DNA of 35,208 bases, taken from the NCBI GenBank assembly GCA_902471875.1, contig CABRLN010000024.1, forward strand, positions 1-35,208, in the 5' to 3' direction. Position numbers and translations under genes: made by a program. Shown piece by piece: positions 25,061 through 33,703 of this stretch. The number at the start of each line of letters is the position of its first letter. Positions within the stretch are counted from its first letter, which is position 1. Below the pieces are notes generated by a model, which saw nothing but the letters and a program-made list of their open reading frames with translations, did not search any database and was not told where the DNA came from. This stretch comes from an uncultured Clostridium sp. Lineage in GTDB: Bacteria; Bacillota; Clostridia; Oscillospirales; Acutalibacteraceae.

Positions 25061-26791
25061 GTGAATAAGAAAAATATAAAGACAATTATTATTGCAGCCG
25101 CTGTTGTAGTAGGATTTACAGCTTTTAGTATGGCTGTTTCAGCTGATAATAAAGTGGGTTGCGTTGATTATTTTGATGCTAAAAATCAAACTGAAAATTC
25201 AGTTACTCTTGAATGGGACAAGGGTATGAATGCAGACGGTTATGTAATTTATCGTGCAGACAGCAAAACGAACGGTAAATATGTGAAATATATAGAATTT
25301 GACAATTCGGATATTATAACTTTTACTGATACAAATATTGACGCCGGAAGAAGATATAATTATCAAATTCGTTCATATGTTAACTACGACGGCGAGAAGA
25401 TTTACAGCAAAGCAGAATCTGTAAGAACAGCTTCCAGCCCTGCGAAAGTGTCTAAACTAACCGTAGCTTCTCAAAATCCCAACTCCATTTCTCTTAAATG
25501 GAATGAATCCGATGGAGCAACAGGTTATACAGTGTACAGAATGGACTATCAGTCAAATGGTAAATATAAGAAAATATGTGATGTAGAAGGCACTGAACAA
25601 TATAATGACAAGGAATTGACACCATCACATAAATATTATTATTACGTTGCCGCCTATAGGGAGGTTGACGGTGAAAAGTCTTACAGCAAAAACGGAGAGA
25701 TTATTAAAACTGCCACAACACCTTCACAGGTGCAAAATCTTGAAACAATTGTTAAGAAAACAAATTCACTTACAATTTCTTGGGACGAATCGCCAAATGC
25801 ATCAGGCTATGTTGTTTATAGAATGAGTAAAAACGAAAATGAATACGAGGGCGAGTGGGTTTATGATGAATATGAGGGCTATATTTACAACAGTAATGTT
25901 GGTTCTTATGTAAAACATGCAGTTATAAAAGACGGCAAAAAAACCACTTATACCGATAAAGAATTGTATAACTGTCAGGCTTACAGTTATAGGGTAGTGC
26001 CTTATTATAAGGCAGACAACAAGTATTACTATGGTGACTACCGTCAGGTTGCAACCGGAACGGTTACCGAAACACCTAAGGTAGAAGCGTTTAGCCGAAC
26101 AAACCGTATTATGGCGAAGTGGTATCCTGTTGATGGTGCCGAAGGCTATGCAGTATATCTTTCAGAAAATAAAAACGGTCCGTTTAAGCTTCAAGGTACA
26201 ACGGATGATACTATTTATTTAACAAAGCAGCTTACAGAAAATAAAAAATATTATGTAAGAGTTTGTGCGTACTATAGTGCCGACAAAAAAACTAAAATTT
26301 ACAGCAACTTCACAACAGAAGAAGCCCAATGTACAAGTAAAAACAGGGTTTATAAATATGAGGTTGACCCTACATATATTGAAATTGACTTAGATATGCA
26401 GCATATGTGGTATTATGAAAATGGCAAGCTTGTTATTTCAACACCTGTTGTTACAGGTATGAAATATGCAAGAGATACAACAACAGGCTTGTATAATGTT
26501 TATAATAAAGAGTCGCCGGCAAGACTTGTGGGCGAAACATGGGATACTGATGTAAACTATTGGATGGCTGTTACATATGACGGTATAGGTATTCACGATT
26601 CTGTATGGAGATATAACTATGAATATGGTGGTAATACATACACATACGATGGTTCTCATGGTTGTATAAATACACCTTTTGATAAGGTTCAAGAAATGTA
26701 CCAAAAGGTTAAAGTGGGTACGCCTGTGGTAATTTACGAAAAGTCTGAAGACCACAGCGATACTGAAGATTTAAAAGATGCTCAAAGCTAA
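25061..26791 (+). CDS. Secreted protein with fibronectin type III-like repeats and YkuD L,D-transpeptidase domain
   Basis: 576-residue exported cell-wall enzyme. The GTG start has TAGGAG 10 nt before it. Residues 1-28 form a signal peptide ending AVSA. Four fibronectin type III-like repeats follow (about 33-123, 126-217, 219-342 and 346-422), each with a pattern such as SISLKWN, then GYTVYR, then YYYYVAAY; the third has an insertion rich in Tyr and Glu. The C-terminal YkuD domain (about 436-564) has H512 in GIHDS and catalytic C535 in SHGCIN. Such enzymes form 3-3 peptide cross-links or attach proteins to peptidoglycan. The repeats probably bind wall carbohydrate or act as a spacer. It is a single gene. 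Confidence 0.93.
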   Translation: MNKKNIKTIIIAAAVVVGFTAFSMAVSADNKVGCVDYFDAKNQTENSVTLEWDKGMNADGYVIYRADSKTNGKYVKYIEFDNSDIITFTDTNIDAGRRYNYQIRSYVNYDGEKIYSKAESVRTASSPAKVSKLTVASQNPNSISLKWNESDGATGYTVYRMDYQSNGKYKKICDVEGTEQYNDKELTPSHKYYYYVAAYREVDGEKSYSKNGEIIKTATTPSQVQNLETIVKKTNSLTISWDESPNASGYVVYRMSKNENEYEGEWVYDEYEGYIYNSNVGSYVKHAVIKDGKKTTYTDKELYNCQAYSYRVVPYYKADNKYYYGDYRQVATGTVTETPKVEAFSRTNRIMAKWYPVDGAEGYAVYLSENKNGPFKLQGTTDDTIYLTKQLTENKKYYVRVCAYYSADKKTKIYSNFTTEEAQCTSKNRVYKYEVDPTYIEIDLDMQHMWYYENGKLVISTPVVTGMKYARDTTTGLYNVYNKESPARLVGETWDTDVNYWMAVTYDGIGIHDSVWRYNYEYGGNTYTYDGSHGCINTPFDKVQEMYQKVKVGTPVVIYEKSEDHSDTEDLKDAQS

Positions 26792-26817
26792 AAATTAAAT
26801 AGATACATTTATGCGTT

Positions 26818-26876
26818 ATGCGCCAAAAGCATTTATATTGTAATGTTAGTTGAATAACCTGATGCTTTTGGTGCAT
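26818..26876 (+). terminator. Hairpin after the transpeptidase gene, probable terminator
   Basis: ATGCGCCAAAAGCAT (26818-26832) pairs with ATGCTTTTGGTGCAT (26862-26876), with one G-T pair, across a loop of about 29 nt. It is followed by AATTTATTTT. The long loop and broken T run make it weaker than the others in the window. Confidence 0.5.
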
Positions 26877-26899
26877 AATTTATTTTACACAGGTTTTGC

Positions 26900-26928
26900 T
26901 TGACTTTGCAGACTTTATGTGTTAGTAT
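26900..26928 (+). promoter_or_regulatory. Probable promoter of the speD leader RNA and polyamine operon
   Basis: TTGACT at 26900-26905 (5/6) and TAGTAT at 26923-26928 (4/6) with 17-nt spacing, and a TGn extension directly before the -10. Transcription would start near 26935, giving a leader of about 420 nt before speD. Confidence 0.6.
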
Positions 26929-26934
26929 TTCTTT

Positions 26935-27286
26935 GGAAATTTATGTTAAATTAGATGTTCAATTTAGCATAGGTCTTTGGTTTTAGCAAAGACAAGAACC
27001 CCCTGACCCTCTGTATATATTCAGAGTATGGCCATACGGACAGCCAGGTCAAACTGCCGCTTGCAGCCGTTGGGCTGCCTATTGATTGAGTTAAAAGCTC
27101 AAATTTTATAAGTTGGTTACTTTATAACCATTTTGTGTTAAATACACACTTGTGAAACGGTCAATAAGAGTAGTAAAGGTGTAGTTCTTGCTATTGCTAT
27201 ATAAACTCTAAAGGCATTAAAGCGCACAACTGTGCGGCTGATATTTGTATTCTCAGGCGGTGTATTAGCACCGCCTTATTTTTTAC
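26935..27286 (+). ncRNA. Candidate structured leader RNA upstream of speD (unassigned)
   Basis: About 350 nt between a good promoter and an intrinsic terminator, richer in G and C than the other gaps and without a coding frame. Local helices seen by eye: 26973-26979 with 26987-26993; 27004-27008 with 27047-27051, enclosing 27009-27013 with 27022-27026; 27063-27068 with 27073-27078 (GCAGCC/GGCTGC, tetraloop); 27086-27090 with 27098-27102; 27115-27119 with 27125-27129; 27223-27227 with 27232-27236. It does not show the core motifs I know for T-box, SAM-I, guanidine, 6S, RNase P, SRP or tmRNA. It could be a cis regulator of the polyamine operon or a free-standing RNA. Confidence 0.55.
27255..27286 (+). 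terminator. Intrinsic terminator just before speD
   Basis: AGGCGGTG pairs perfectly with CACCGCCT around TATTAG and is followed by TATTTTTT. It ends 73 nt before the speD start, so it must either be read through under some condition or close a separate RNA, with speD transcribed from another promoter. Confidence 0.88.
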
Positions 27287-27358
27287 TGAATATTTTGGTG
27301 ACATATTAATTTAGAACTATTGTCTGACGGTATTACAAGCATTTGGAGGTACGCACAC

Positions 27359-28123
27359 ATGAACGATAAACTTAAGCTTTACGGTTTTAACAACCTTACA
27401 AAATCACTTAGCTTCAATATATATGATGTCTGTTATGCAAAAACCTCTCGCGAACAGCAGGACTACATTGCGTATATAGATGAACAATATAACTCTGAGC
27501 GCCTTACAAATATACTGTTCAAATTGACTGATATGATTGGTGCCCATGTTCTTAATGTTTCTAAGCAAGACTATGAGCCCCAAGGTGCAAGTGTAACATT
27601 TTTAATAGCAGAAGAATCTATGGTTAAAAGTACCAGCGGCGAAACCGTTGTTGCACATCTTGATAAAAGCCATGTTACTGTTCACACATACCCGGAATAT
27701 CACCCTGACAATTCCATTGCTACTTTCAGAGTAGATATTGATGTAGCTACCTGCGGTGAAATAACTCCTCTTAAAACTCTTGATTTTTTAATTGGCAGTT
27801 TTGACTCTGATATTATTACAATGGACTACAGGGTACGCGGCTTTACAAGAGATATGCATGGCAAAAAACTTTTTATGGACCACAAAATAACGTCTATTCA
27901 GGATTATATAAATCCTGAAACAATGAAGAAATATGACGCAATAGACATCAATATGTACCAGTCAAATATCTTTCATACAAAAATGCTTATTAAAGATATT
28001 GATTTACAAAATTATTTATTTAATACCGACGTTTATGAAATTCCCCCGCAAACAAGACTTAACATCACAAACAGTCTTCGCCGTGAGATGATAGAAATTT
28101 TCAGCGGTACCAATGTTTATTAA
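27359..28123 (+). CDS. speD: S-adenosylmethionine decarboxylase proenzyme
   Basis: Pyruvoyl enzyme that makes decarboxylated SAM, the aminopropyl donor for spermidine. The self-cleavage site is visible as AHLDKSHVTVHTYPE, with S104 becoming the pyruvoyl group. At 254 residues it is the E. coli-type enzyme, not the short Bacillus/archaeal type. The ATG at 27359 follows GGAGG by 9 nt; a longer frame beginning with TTG at 27320 has no such support. First gene of the polyamine operon, 30 nt before the decarboxylase gene and directly behind the terminated leader RNA, so attenuation control is possible. Confidence 0.95.
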   Translation: MNDKLKLYGFNNLTKSLSFNIYDVCYAKTSREQQDYIAYIDEQYNSERLTNILFKLTDMIGAHVLNVSKQDYEPQGASVTFLIAEESMVKSTSGETVVAHLDKSHVTVHTYPEYHPDNSIATFRVDIDVATCGEITPLKTLDFLIGSFDSDIITMDYRVRGFTRDMHGKKLFMDHKITSIQDYINPETMKKYDAIDINMYQSNIFHTKMLIKDIDLQNYLFNTDVYEIPPQTRLNITNSLRREMIEIFSGTNVY

Positions 28124-28153
28124 TTGGCTGCCAATATTATTGAGGATAAGAAA

Positions 28154-29611
28154 ATGAATGTTAATTTACAAAGTAAAGCTCCCATTTATGAGGCACTTGA
28201 AGAGTTTAAACAGGCACGTATTGTACCCTTTGATGTTCCCGGTCATAAACGGGGAAGAGGTAATAAACCTTTAAGAAATTTTTTAGGTGAAAGCTGCTTA
28301 ACAGTAGATGTAAATTCTATGAAGCCGCTTGACAACCTTTGCCACCCGGTAGGTGTTATAAAAGAGGCAGAAGAAATTGCAGCAGACGCCTTTGGTGCGG
28401 CACATGCTTTTTTTATGGTAGGAGGTACAACTTCTTCTGTACAGGCTATGATTTTGTCTGTTGTTGCACCCGGGGACAAAATAATTTTGCCTCGTAATGT
28501 TCACCGCAGTACTATTAATGCACTTGTTTTGTGCGGTGCAGTGCCTGTTTATATTAACCCTAAAACAGACCAGCGTTTGGGAATTTCACTTGGAATGTCA
28601 GTGTCAGACGTTGAAAACGCTATAAAAGAAAATCCCGAGGCGAAAGCAGTACTTGTAAATAATCCAACATACTACGGTATTTGCAGTAATCTTAAAAAGA
28701 TAGTTCAGCTTGCCCATATGTATAACATGAAGGTGCTTGTTGACGAAGCACACGGTACACATTTTTATTTTGGTGGCAATATGCCAATAAATGCTATGGC
28801 GGCAGGTGCTGATTTTGCAGCGGTAAGTATGCACAAAAGCGGAGGTTCGCTTACACAAAGTTCTATTTTACTTTGTGGTAAAAATGTAAACCCAAACTAT
28901 GTGCGGCAAATTATTAACCTTACTCAAACCACAAGCGGCTCATATTTGTTGCTTTCAAGCCTTGATATTTCAAGAAGAAATTTAGCCCTTAACGGGAAAG
29001 AAATATTTAAAAAGGTATGCAGTGTTGCTGAATATGCTCGTGAAGAAATTAACCAAATCGGCGATTACTATGCATATTCTAAAGAGCTGATAAACGGTGA
29101 CACAATTTTTGATTTTGATGTTACTAAATTGTCGGTAAACACACTGGAGCTTGGTCTTGCCGGTATTGAGGTTTACGACATTTTGCGTGACGAATATGAT
29201 ATTCAAACAGAGCTTGGTGACATAGGCAATGTGCTTGCATATATATCAATAGGTGATAATAATAAAAATATAGAGCGTCTTATAGGTGCTTTCAGTGAAA
29301 TACGCAGGCTATATAAGAAAGATAAAAAGGGTATGCTTACCCACGAATATATTAACCCGTTGGTTGCAGTTTCGCCACAAAAGGCATTTTATGCAGAAAC
29401 AAAAAGTGTAGCTTTAGAGGAAAGTAAAAACAAAATTTGCAGTGAATTTGTTATGTGTTATCCGCCGGGCATACCAATTCTTGCCCCGGGTGAATATATT
29501 ACTGACGAAATTATAAACTATATAAAGTACGCAAAAGAAAAGGGCTGTTTTTTAACGGGTACCGAAGATCTTCAGGTTGATTACATAAATGTACTTTGTG
29601 GAGGAATATAA
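28154..29611 (+). CDS. speA: Orn/Lys/Arg decarboxylase family protein, likely arginine decarboxylase
   Basis: PLP fold-type I decarboxylase of 485 residues, the short form found in Firmicutes. The PLP lysine is K228 in SMHKSGGS; DEAHGTH and the N-terminal VPGHKRG are family motifs. The family includes arginine, lysine and ornithine decarboxylases. The agmatinase two genes on points to arginine as substrate (arginine to agmatine to putrescine), but this is inference from context. GAGGA lies 7 nt before the ATG at 28154; the frame extends back to a TTG at 28124 with no ribosome site. Followed 2 nt later by speE. Confidence 0.88.
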   Translation: MNVNLQSKAPIYEALEEFKQARIVPFDVPGHKRGRGNKPLRNFLGESCLTVDVNSMKPLDNLCHPVGVIKEAEEIAADAFGAAHAFFMVGGTTSSVQAMILSVVAPGDKIILPRNVHRSTINALVLCGAVPVYINPKTDQRLGISLGMSVSDVENAIKENPEAKAVLVNNPTYYGICSNLKKIVQLAHMYNMKVLVDEAHGTHFYFGGNMPINAMAAGADFAAVSMHKSGGSLTQSSILLCGKNVNPNYVRQIINLTQTTSGSYLLLSSLDISRRNLALNGKEIFKKVCSVAEYAREEINQIGDYYAYSKELINGDTIFDFDVTKLSVNTLELGLAGIEVYDILRDEYDIQTELGDIGNVLAYISIGDNNKNIERLIGAFSEIRRLYKKDKKGMLTHEYINPLVAVSPQKAFYAETKSVALEESKNKICSEFVMCYPPGIPILAPGEYITDEIINYIKYAKEKGCFLTGTEDLQVDYINVLCGGI

Positions 29612-29613
29612 AA

Positions 29614-30468
29614 ATGGAATTATGGTTCAGCGAAAAACACACCGACAGCGTAAAAATGTCAATTAGGGTAGATAAACAGCTGTACAGCGGTAAAAGCAAA
29701 TATCAAAGAATAGATATTTTTCAATCGCCTGAATTTGGCAGATTTTTAACCCTTGACGGTTACATGATGATGACTGAAAAGGACGAATTTATTTACCACG
29801 AAATGATAACCCACGTACCAATGTCAGTTCACCCAAATGTTACAAAGGTACTTGTTATTGGTGCAGGCGACGGCGGTGTACTTAGAGAACTTACAAAATA
29901 TAAATCAATAAAGAAAATTGACCTTGTTGAAATTGATGAGCAGGTTATAGAGGTATGCAAGGAATATCTTCCTCAAACGGCATGTGGCTTTGACGATGAC
30001 AGAGTTAATATCAATATTCAAGATGGCTTAAAGTTTGTGCGCATGGCAGAGGATGAATATGATCTTATTATAGTTGACTCAACAGACCCATTTGGTCCGG
30101 GGGAAGGATTATTCACCAAGGAGTTTTACGGCAATTGCTACAAAGCTCTTAAAAGTGATGGTATAATGGTAAATCAGCATGAAAGTCCTTTTTACAAAGA
30201 AGACGCCAAAGCAATGAAACGTGCTCATCAGCGAATTGTAAAGTCTTTTGAAATTAGTAGAGTATATCAAGCCCATATTCCCACATACCCATCGGGACAC
30301 TGGCTGTTTGGCTTTGCCTCAAAAAAATATCACCCTGTTAAAGACCTTGACGTCAAAAAATTTAATACCCTTGGTATTAAAACAAAATATTACAATACCA
30401 ATTTACACAAAGGGGCGTTTTATTTACCAAATTATGTAGAGGAGCTGTTAAAAGATGTTGAAGAATGA
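29614..30468 (+). CDS. speE: Spermidine synthase (polyamine aminopropyltransferase)
   Basis: Transfers the aminopropyl group from decarboxylated SAM to putrescine. The 284-residue length is normal. Motifs are LTLDGYMMMTEKDEFIYHEM near residue 45, the nucleotide loop VIGAGDGGVLREL, VEIDEQV, and the catalytic-region VDSTDPFGPGEGLF. The ATG at 29614 follows GGAGG at the end of the preceding gene. It overlaps speB by 14 nt. Spermidine is the likely product; other aminopropyl acceptors cannot be excluded, especially as a second spermidine route is encoded downstream. Confidence 0.95.
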   Translation: MELWFSEKHTDSVKMSIRVDKQLYSGKSKYQRIDIFQSPEFGRFLTLDGYMMMTEKDEFIYHEMITHVPMSVHPNVTKVLVIGAGDGGVLRELTKYKSIKKIDLVEIDEQVIEVCKEYLPQTACGFDDDRVNINIQDGLKFVRMAEDEYDLIIVDSTDPFGPGEGLFTKEFYGNCYKALKSDGIMVNQHESPFYKEDAKAMKRAHQRIVKSFEISRVYQAHIPTYPSGHWLFGFASKKYHPVKDLDVKKFNTLGIKTKYYNTNLHKGAFYLPNYVEELLKDVEE

Positions 30469-31318
30469 TACAAGCATTTTTATAGGCTGTGAAAGCAGTT
30501 TTGAAGACAGCAAAGTTGTTCTTTTTGGCGCACCCTTTGACGGAACAACTTCTTTTCGTCCCGGTACACGCTTTGCACCTCATGAAATAAGAAGTGAATC
30601 TTTTGGAATTGAAACGTATTCGCCGTATCAAGACAAGGACTTAACAGAAATAAATATCTTCGACAGTGGTGACCTTGACCTGCCCTTTGGCAATACAAAC
30701 GCCGTTTTAGATATGATTACACAGCGTACTCAAGAAATTCTAAATAGTAATAAAATCCCTTTTATGATAGGCGGCGAGCATCTTGTAACATTAGGTGCGT
30801 TAAGAGCTGTTGCAGAAAAATACAATAATTTGCATATTTTACATTTTGATGCACATACAGACCTTCGTGAAGAATATTTAGGAGAATCCCTTTCTCATGC
30901 AACTGTTATAAAACGTTGCTGGGATATTGTAGGTGACAATAAAATTTACCAATTCGGTATAAGAAGCGGTGAAAAATATGAATTTGAATTTGCAGATAAA
31001 CATACATATTTGCATAAATTTAACATTGACGGAATAAAAAATGCTGTACAAGAGCTTGCAGGTTTTCCTGTATATTTAACACTTGATTTGGATATACTTG
31101 ACCCCTCAATTTTTCCGGGTACGGGAACACCCGAAGCAGGAGGAATTACATTTAATGAGCTTTTGCAGGCATTATTAAAAACATCAAATCTTAATATAGT
31201 AGGCTGCGATGTAAACGAGCTTTCACCGGGCTATGACCACAGCGGTGTATCAACTGCTGTAGCCTGCAAAATAATAAGAGAACTATTGTTAATAACAGGA
31301 GGTAACAAAAATGGGTAA
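30455..31318 (+). CDS. speB: Agmatinase
   Basis: Ureohydrolase that splits agmatine to putrescine and urea with a binuclear manganese centre. Metal-binding motifs are present in order: GGEH (106-109), HFDAHTD (130-136) and LDLDILDPS near residue 210. FGAPFDGTTSFRPGTRFAP at the start is typical of agmatinase rather than arginase or formiminoglutamase. The length of 287 is normal. It overlaps speE by 14 nt and the next gene by 8 nt, so the operon is tightly coupled. It supplies putrescine to both later branches. Confidence 0.94.
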   Translation: MLKNDTSIFIGCESSFEDSKVVLFGAPFDGTTSFRPGTRFAPHEIRSESFGIETYSPYQDKDLTEINIFDSGDLDLPFGNTNAVLDMITQRTQEILNSNKIPFMIGGEHLVTLGALRAVAEKYNNLHILHFDAHTDLREEYLGESLSHATVIKRCWDIVGDNKIYQFGIRSGEKYEFEFADKHTYLHKFNIDGIKNAVQELAGFPVYLTLDLDILDPSIFPGTGTPEAGGITFNELLQALLKTSNLNIVGCDVNELSPGYDHSGVSTAVACKIIRELLLITGGNKNG

Positions 31319-32510
31319 GGCACTAATAATAGGCTGCGGAGGAGTAGCCAGCGTTGCAATACATAAGTGTTGTCAAAACAGTGAAGTGTTTGAAGAAATT
31401 ATGATAGCAAGCAGAACCAAAAGCAAGTGCGATGCTTTAAAAGAAAAGCTTAAGGGTGGCAAAACAGTTATTCACACAGCACAGGTAAATGCAGACAATG
31501 TCGATGAACTTATTAAGCTTATTAACGACTTTAAGCCGGATGTTGTGCTTAACCTTGCTTTGCCTTATCAGGACCTAACAATTATGGAAGCTTGCTTGGC
31601 AACCAAAACACATTATGTTGATACAGCAAATTATGAGCCTCTTGACACAGCAAAATTCGAGTATAAATGGCAGTGGGCATATAAGAAAAAGTTTGAAGAA
31701 GCAGGTATAACAGCACTGCTTGGCAGCGGATTTGACCCCGGTGTAACAGGCGTGTTTTCTGCCTACGCTCAAAAACATCATTTTGATGAAATTAATTATA
31801 TTGATATTTTAGACGCTAACGGCGGCGACCATGGCTACCCTTTTGCTACCAACTTTAACCCTGAAATAAACATAAGAGAGGTTTCTGCAAAGGGAAGCTA
31901 TTGGGAAGACGGAAAGTGGGTAGAAACCGAGCCAATGGAAATTAAGCGTGTTTACAACTTTCCTGAACTTGGTAAAAAGGATATGTATCTTCTGCATCAC
32001 GAGGAACTTGAATCATTGGGAATAAATATAAAAGGCATAAAGCGTATCAGATTTTTTATGACCTTCGGACAAAGCTACTTAACACATTTAAAATGTTTAG
32101 AAAATGTAGGTATGACATCTATAGAGCCAATAGAATTTGAAGGAAAGCAAATAGTTCCTTTGCAATTTTTAAAGGCGGTTTTGCCTGATCCTGCAACACT
32201 TGGACCACGTACAGTAGGAAAAACAAACATAGGATGTATATTCCAAGGCAAAAAGGACGGCAAGGATAAAACCTATTATCTTTACAATGTATGTGACCAT
32301 CAGGAATGTTACAAAGAAGTTGGTTCACAGGCAATTTCATATACAACAGGCGTGCCTGCTATGATAGGTGCAATGCTGGTTATGAACGGTACATGGCAAA
32401 AGCCGGGTGTATATAATATTGAAGAATTTGACCCTGACCCGTTTATGGACGCACTAAACAAATGGGGTTTGCCTTGGCAGGAAAGCTATAACCCTGAACT
32501 GGTAGATTAA
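31311..32510 (+). CDS. Carboxynorspermidine/carboxyspermidine dehydrogenase (saccharopine dehydrogenase family)
   Basis: 399-residue enzyme with an N-terminal Rossmann motif ALIIGCGGVASVAIHKC and the saccharopine-dehydrogenase-like body (VVLNLALPYQDLTIMEACL and LLGSGFDPGVTGVFSAYA). Next to nspC it is best read as the enzyme that condenses aspartate semialdehyde with putrescine (or diaminopropane) and reduces the imine to carboxyspermidine (or carboxynorspermidine). Lysine metabolism is an alternative for this family but does not fit the operon. It overlaps speB by 8 nt and ends 1 nt before nspC. A GGAGG ribosome site lies within speB. Confidence 0.9.
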   Translation: MGKALIIGCGGVASVAIHKCCQNSEVFEEIMIASRTKSKCDALKEKLKGGKTVIHTAQVNADNVDELIKLINDFKPDVVLNLALPYQDLTIMEACLATKTHYVDTANYEPLDTAKFEYKWQWAYKKKFEEAGITALLGSGFDPGVTGVFSAYAQKHHFDEINYIDILDANGGDHGYPFATNFNPEINIREVSAKGSYWEDGKWVETEPMEIKRVYNFPELGKKDMYLLHHEELESLGINIKGIKRIRFFMTFGQSYLTHLKCLENVGMTSIEPIEFEGKQIVPLQFLKAVLPDPATLGPRTVGKTNIGCIFQGKKDGKDKTYYLYNVCDHQECYKEVGSQAISYTTGVPAMIGAMLVMNGTWQKPGVYNIEEFDPDPFMDALNKWGLPWQESYNPELVD

Positions 32511-32511
32511 T

Positions 32512-33657
32512 ATGCAACTTGAAAATGAACTAATTAAAATATTAAAAACTGCAAAAACTCCCTGCTATGTTATTGACGAAAATACGCTTATAAATAATTT
32601 ACAAATTCTTAAAGATGTTGCAGATAGGGCAGGGTGTAAAATATTGCTTGCACAAAAAGCGTATTCTGCTTTTTGTACATACCCTTTAATAGGTAAATAT
32701 TTAAACGGTACTACAGCCAGCGGTTTGTACGAGGCAAAGCTGGGTTATGAAGAAATGAACAAAGAAAACCACATTTTTTCACCAGTATATAAAGAAGATG
32801 AAATTAATGAGATTATTAAAATATGTGACCACATAATTTTTAATTCATTTAACCAGTGGAATAAATATAAAGCCAAATGCCTTATGGCAAATAAAAGCTG
32901 CGGTATACGCATAAATCCTCAATATTCTACACAAGACCACGGTATATATGACCCTTGCGCTGAGTTTTCACGCTTAGGCGTAACAATAGATAATTTTAAG
33001 AACAATGACTTAACAGGCATTGAGGGTTTGCATTTTCACACCCTTTGTGAGCAAAACAGTCAGCCGCTTGTCGAAACACTTAAAGCAGTAGAAAATCAGT
33101 TTGGTGAATATTTATATCATATTAAATGGATAAACATGGGTGGGGGACATCACATAACGAGAGATGACTACGACATAGAATTGCTTGTTAAAACCATTAA
33201 AGAATTTAAAGAAAAATATAAACTTGATGTATATCTTGAACCGGGTGAGGCTGTAGCATTAAATGCAGGCTATTTTATAGCAACTGTAGAGGATATTATT
33301 GAAAACGGAATGAGTATTGCAATTCTTGATGCTTCTGCAGCTTGCCATATGCCGGATGTACTTGAAATGCCGTATCGACCTTATATAATAGGTTCAGGTG
33401 AAGCAAATGCAAAACCTTACACATACCGTTTAGGGGGTCCAACTTGTCTAGCAGGTGATATCATTAGTGATTATTCTTTTGACAGCCCTCTAAAAACGGG
33501 GGACAAGCTCATTTTTACCGATATGGCTATATACAGCATGGTTAAAAACAATACTTTTAATGGTATGAGGCTTCCGTCAATATTGTTGCTTAGTGGTAAT
33601 AATTTGAAGATAGTTAAAGAATTTGGATATAAAGATTTTAAAGAGCGACTGTCATAG
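32512..33657 (+). CDS. nspC: Carboxynorspermidine/carboxyspermidine decarboxylase
   Basis: PLP enzyme of the alanine-racemase-like fold that decarboxylates carboxyspermidine to spermidine (or carboxynorspermidine to norspermidine). The PLP lysine is K49 in LLAQKAYSA. GLHFHTLCEQ, NMGGGHHITRDDYD, YLEPGEAVALNAGY and LDASAACHMPDVLEMP are hallmark stretches of NspC. At 381 residues it is full length. It follows its partner dehydrogenase by 1 nt. Putrescine being the diamine made by this operon, spermidine is the expected product. Confidence 0.96.
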   Translation: MQLENELIKILKTAKTPCYVIDENTLINNLQILKDVADRAGCKILLAQKAYSAFCTYPLIGKYLNGTTASGLYEAKLGYEEMNKENHIFSPVYKEDEINEIIKICDHIIFNSFNQWNKYKAKCLMANKSCGIRINPQYSTQDHGIYDPCAEFSRLGVTIDNFKNNDLTGIEGLHFHTLCEQNSQPLVETLKAVENQFGEYLYHIKWINMGGGHHITRDDYDIELLVKTIKEFKEKYKLDVYLEPGEAVALNAGYFIATVEDIIENGMSIAILDASAACHMPDVLEMPYRPYIIGSGEANAKPYTYRLGGPTCLAGDIISDYSFDSPLKTGDKLIFTDMAIYSMVKNNTFNGMRLPSILLLSGNNLKIVKEFGYKDFKERLS

Positions 33658-33703
33658 GATGTTTATAAATTAGTAATAGTAATTTGAAAAGAGGTAAAAT
33701 ATT

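Noticed and set aside
26935..27286. T-box, SAM or guanidine riboswitch reading of the speD leader
   Set aside because: The conserved core words of these classes (for example the T-box GGTACCGCG stretch or ykkC ACGR motifs) were not found, so the RNA is left unassigned.
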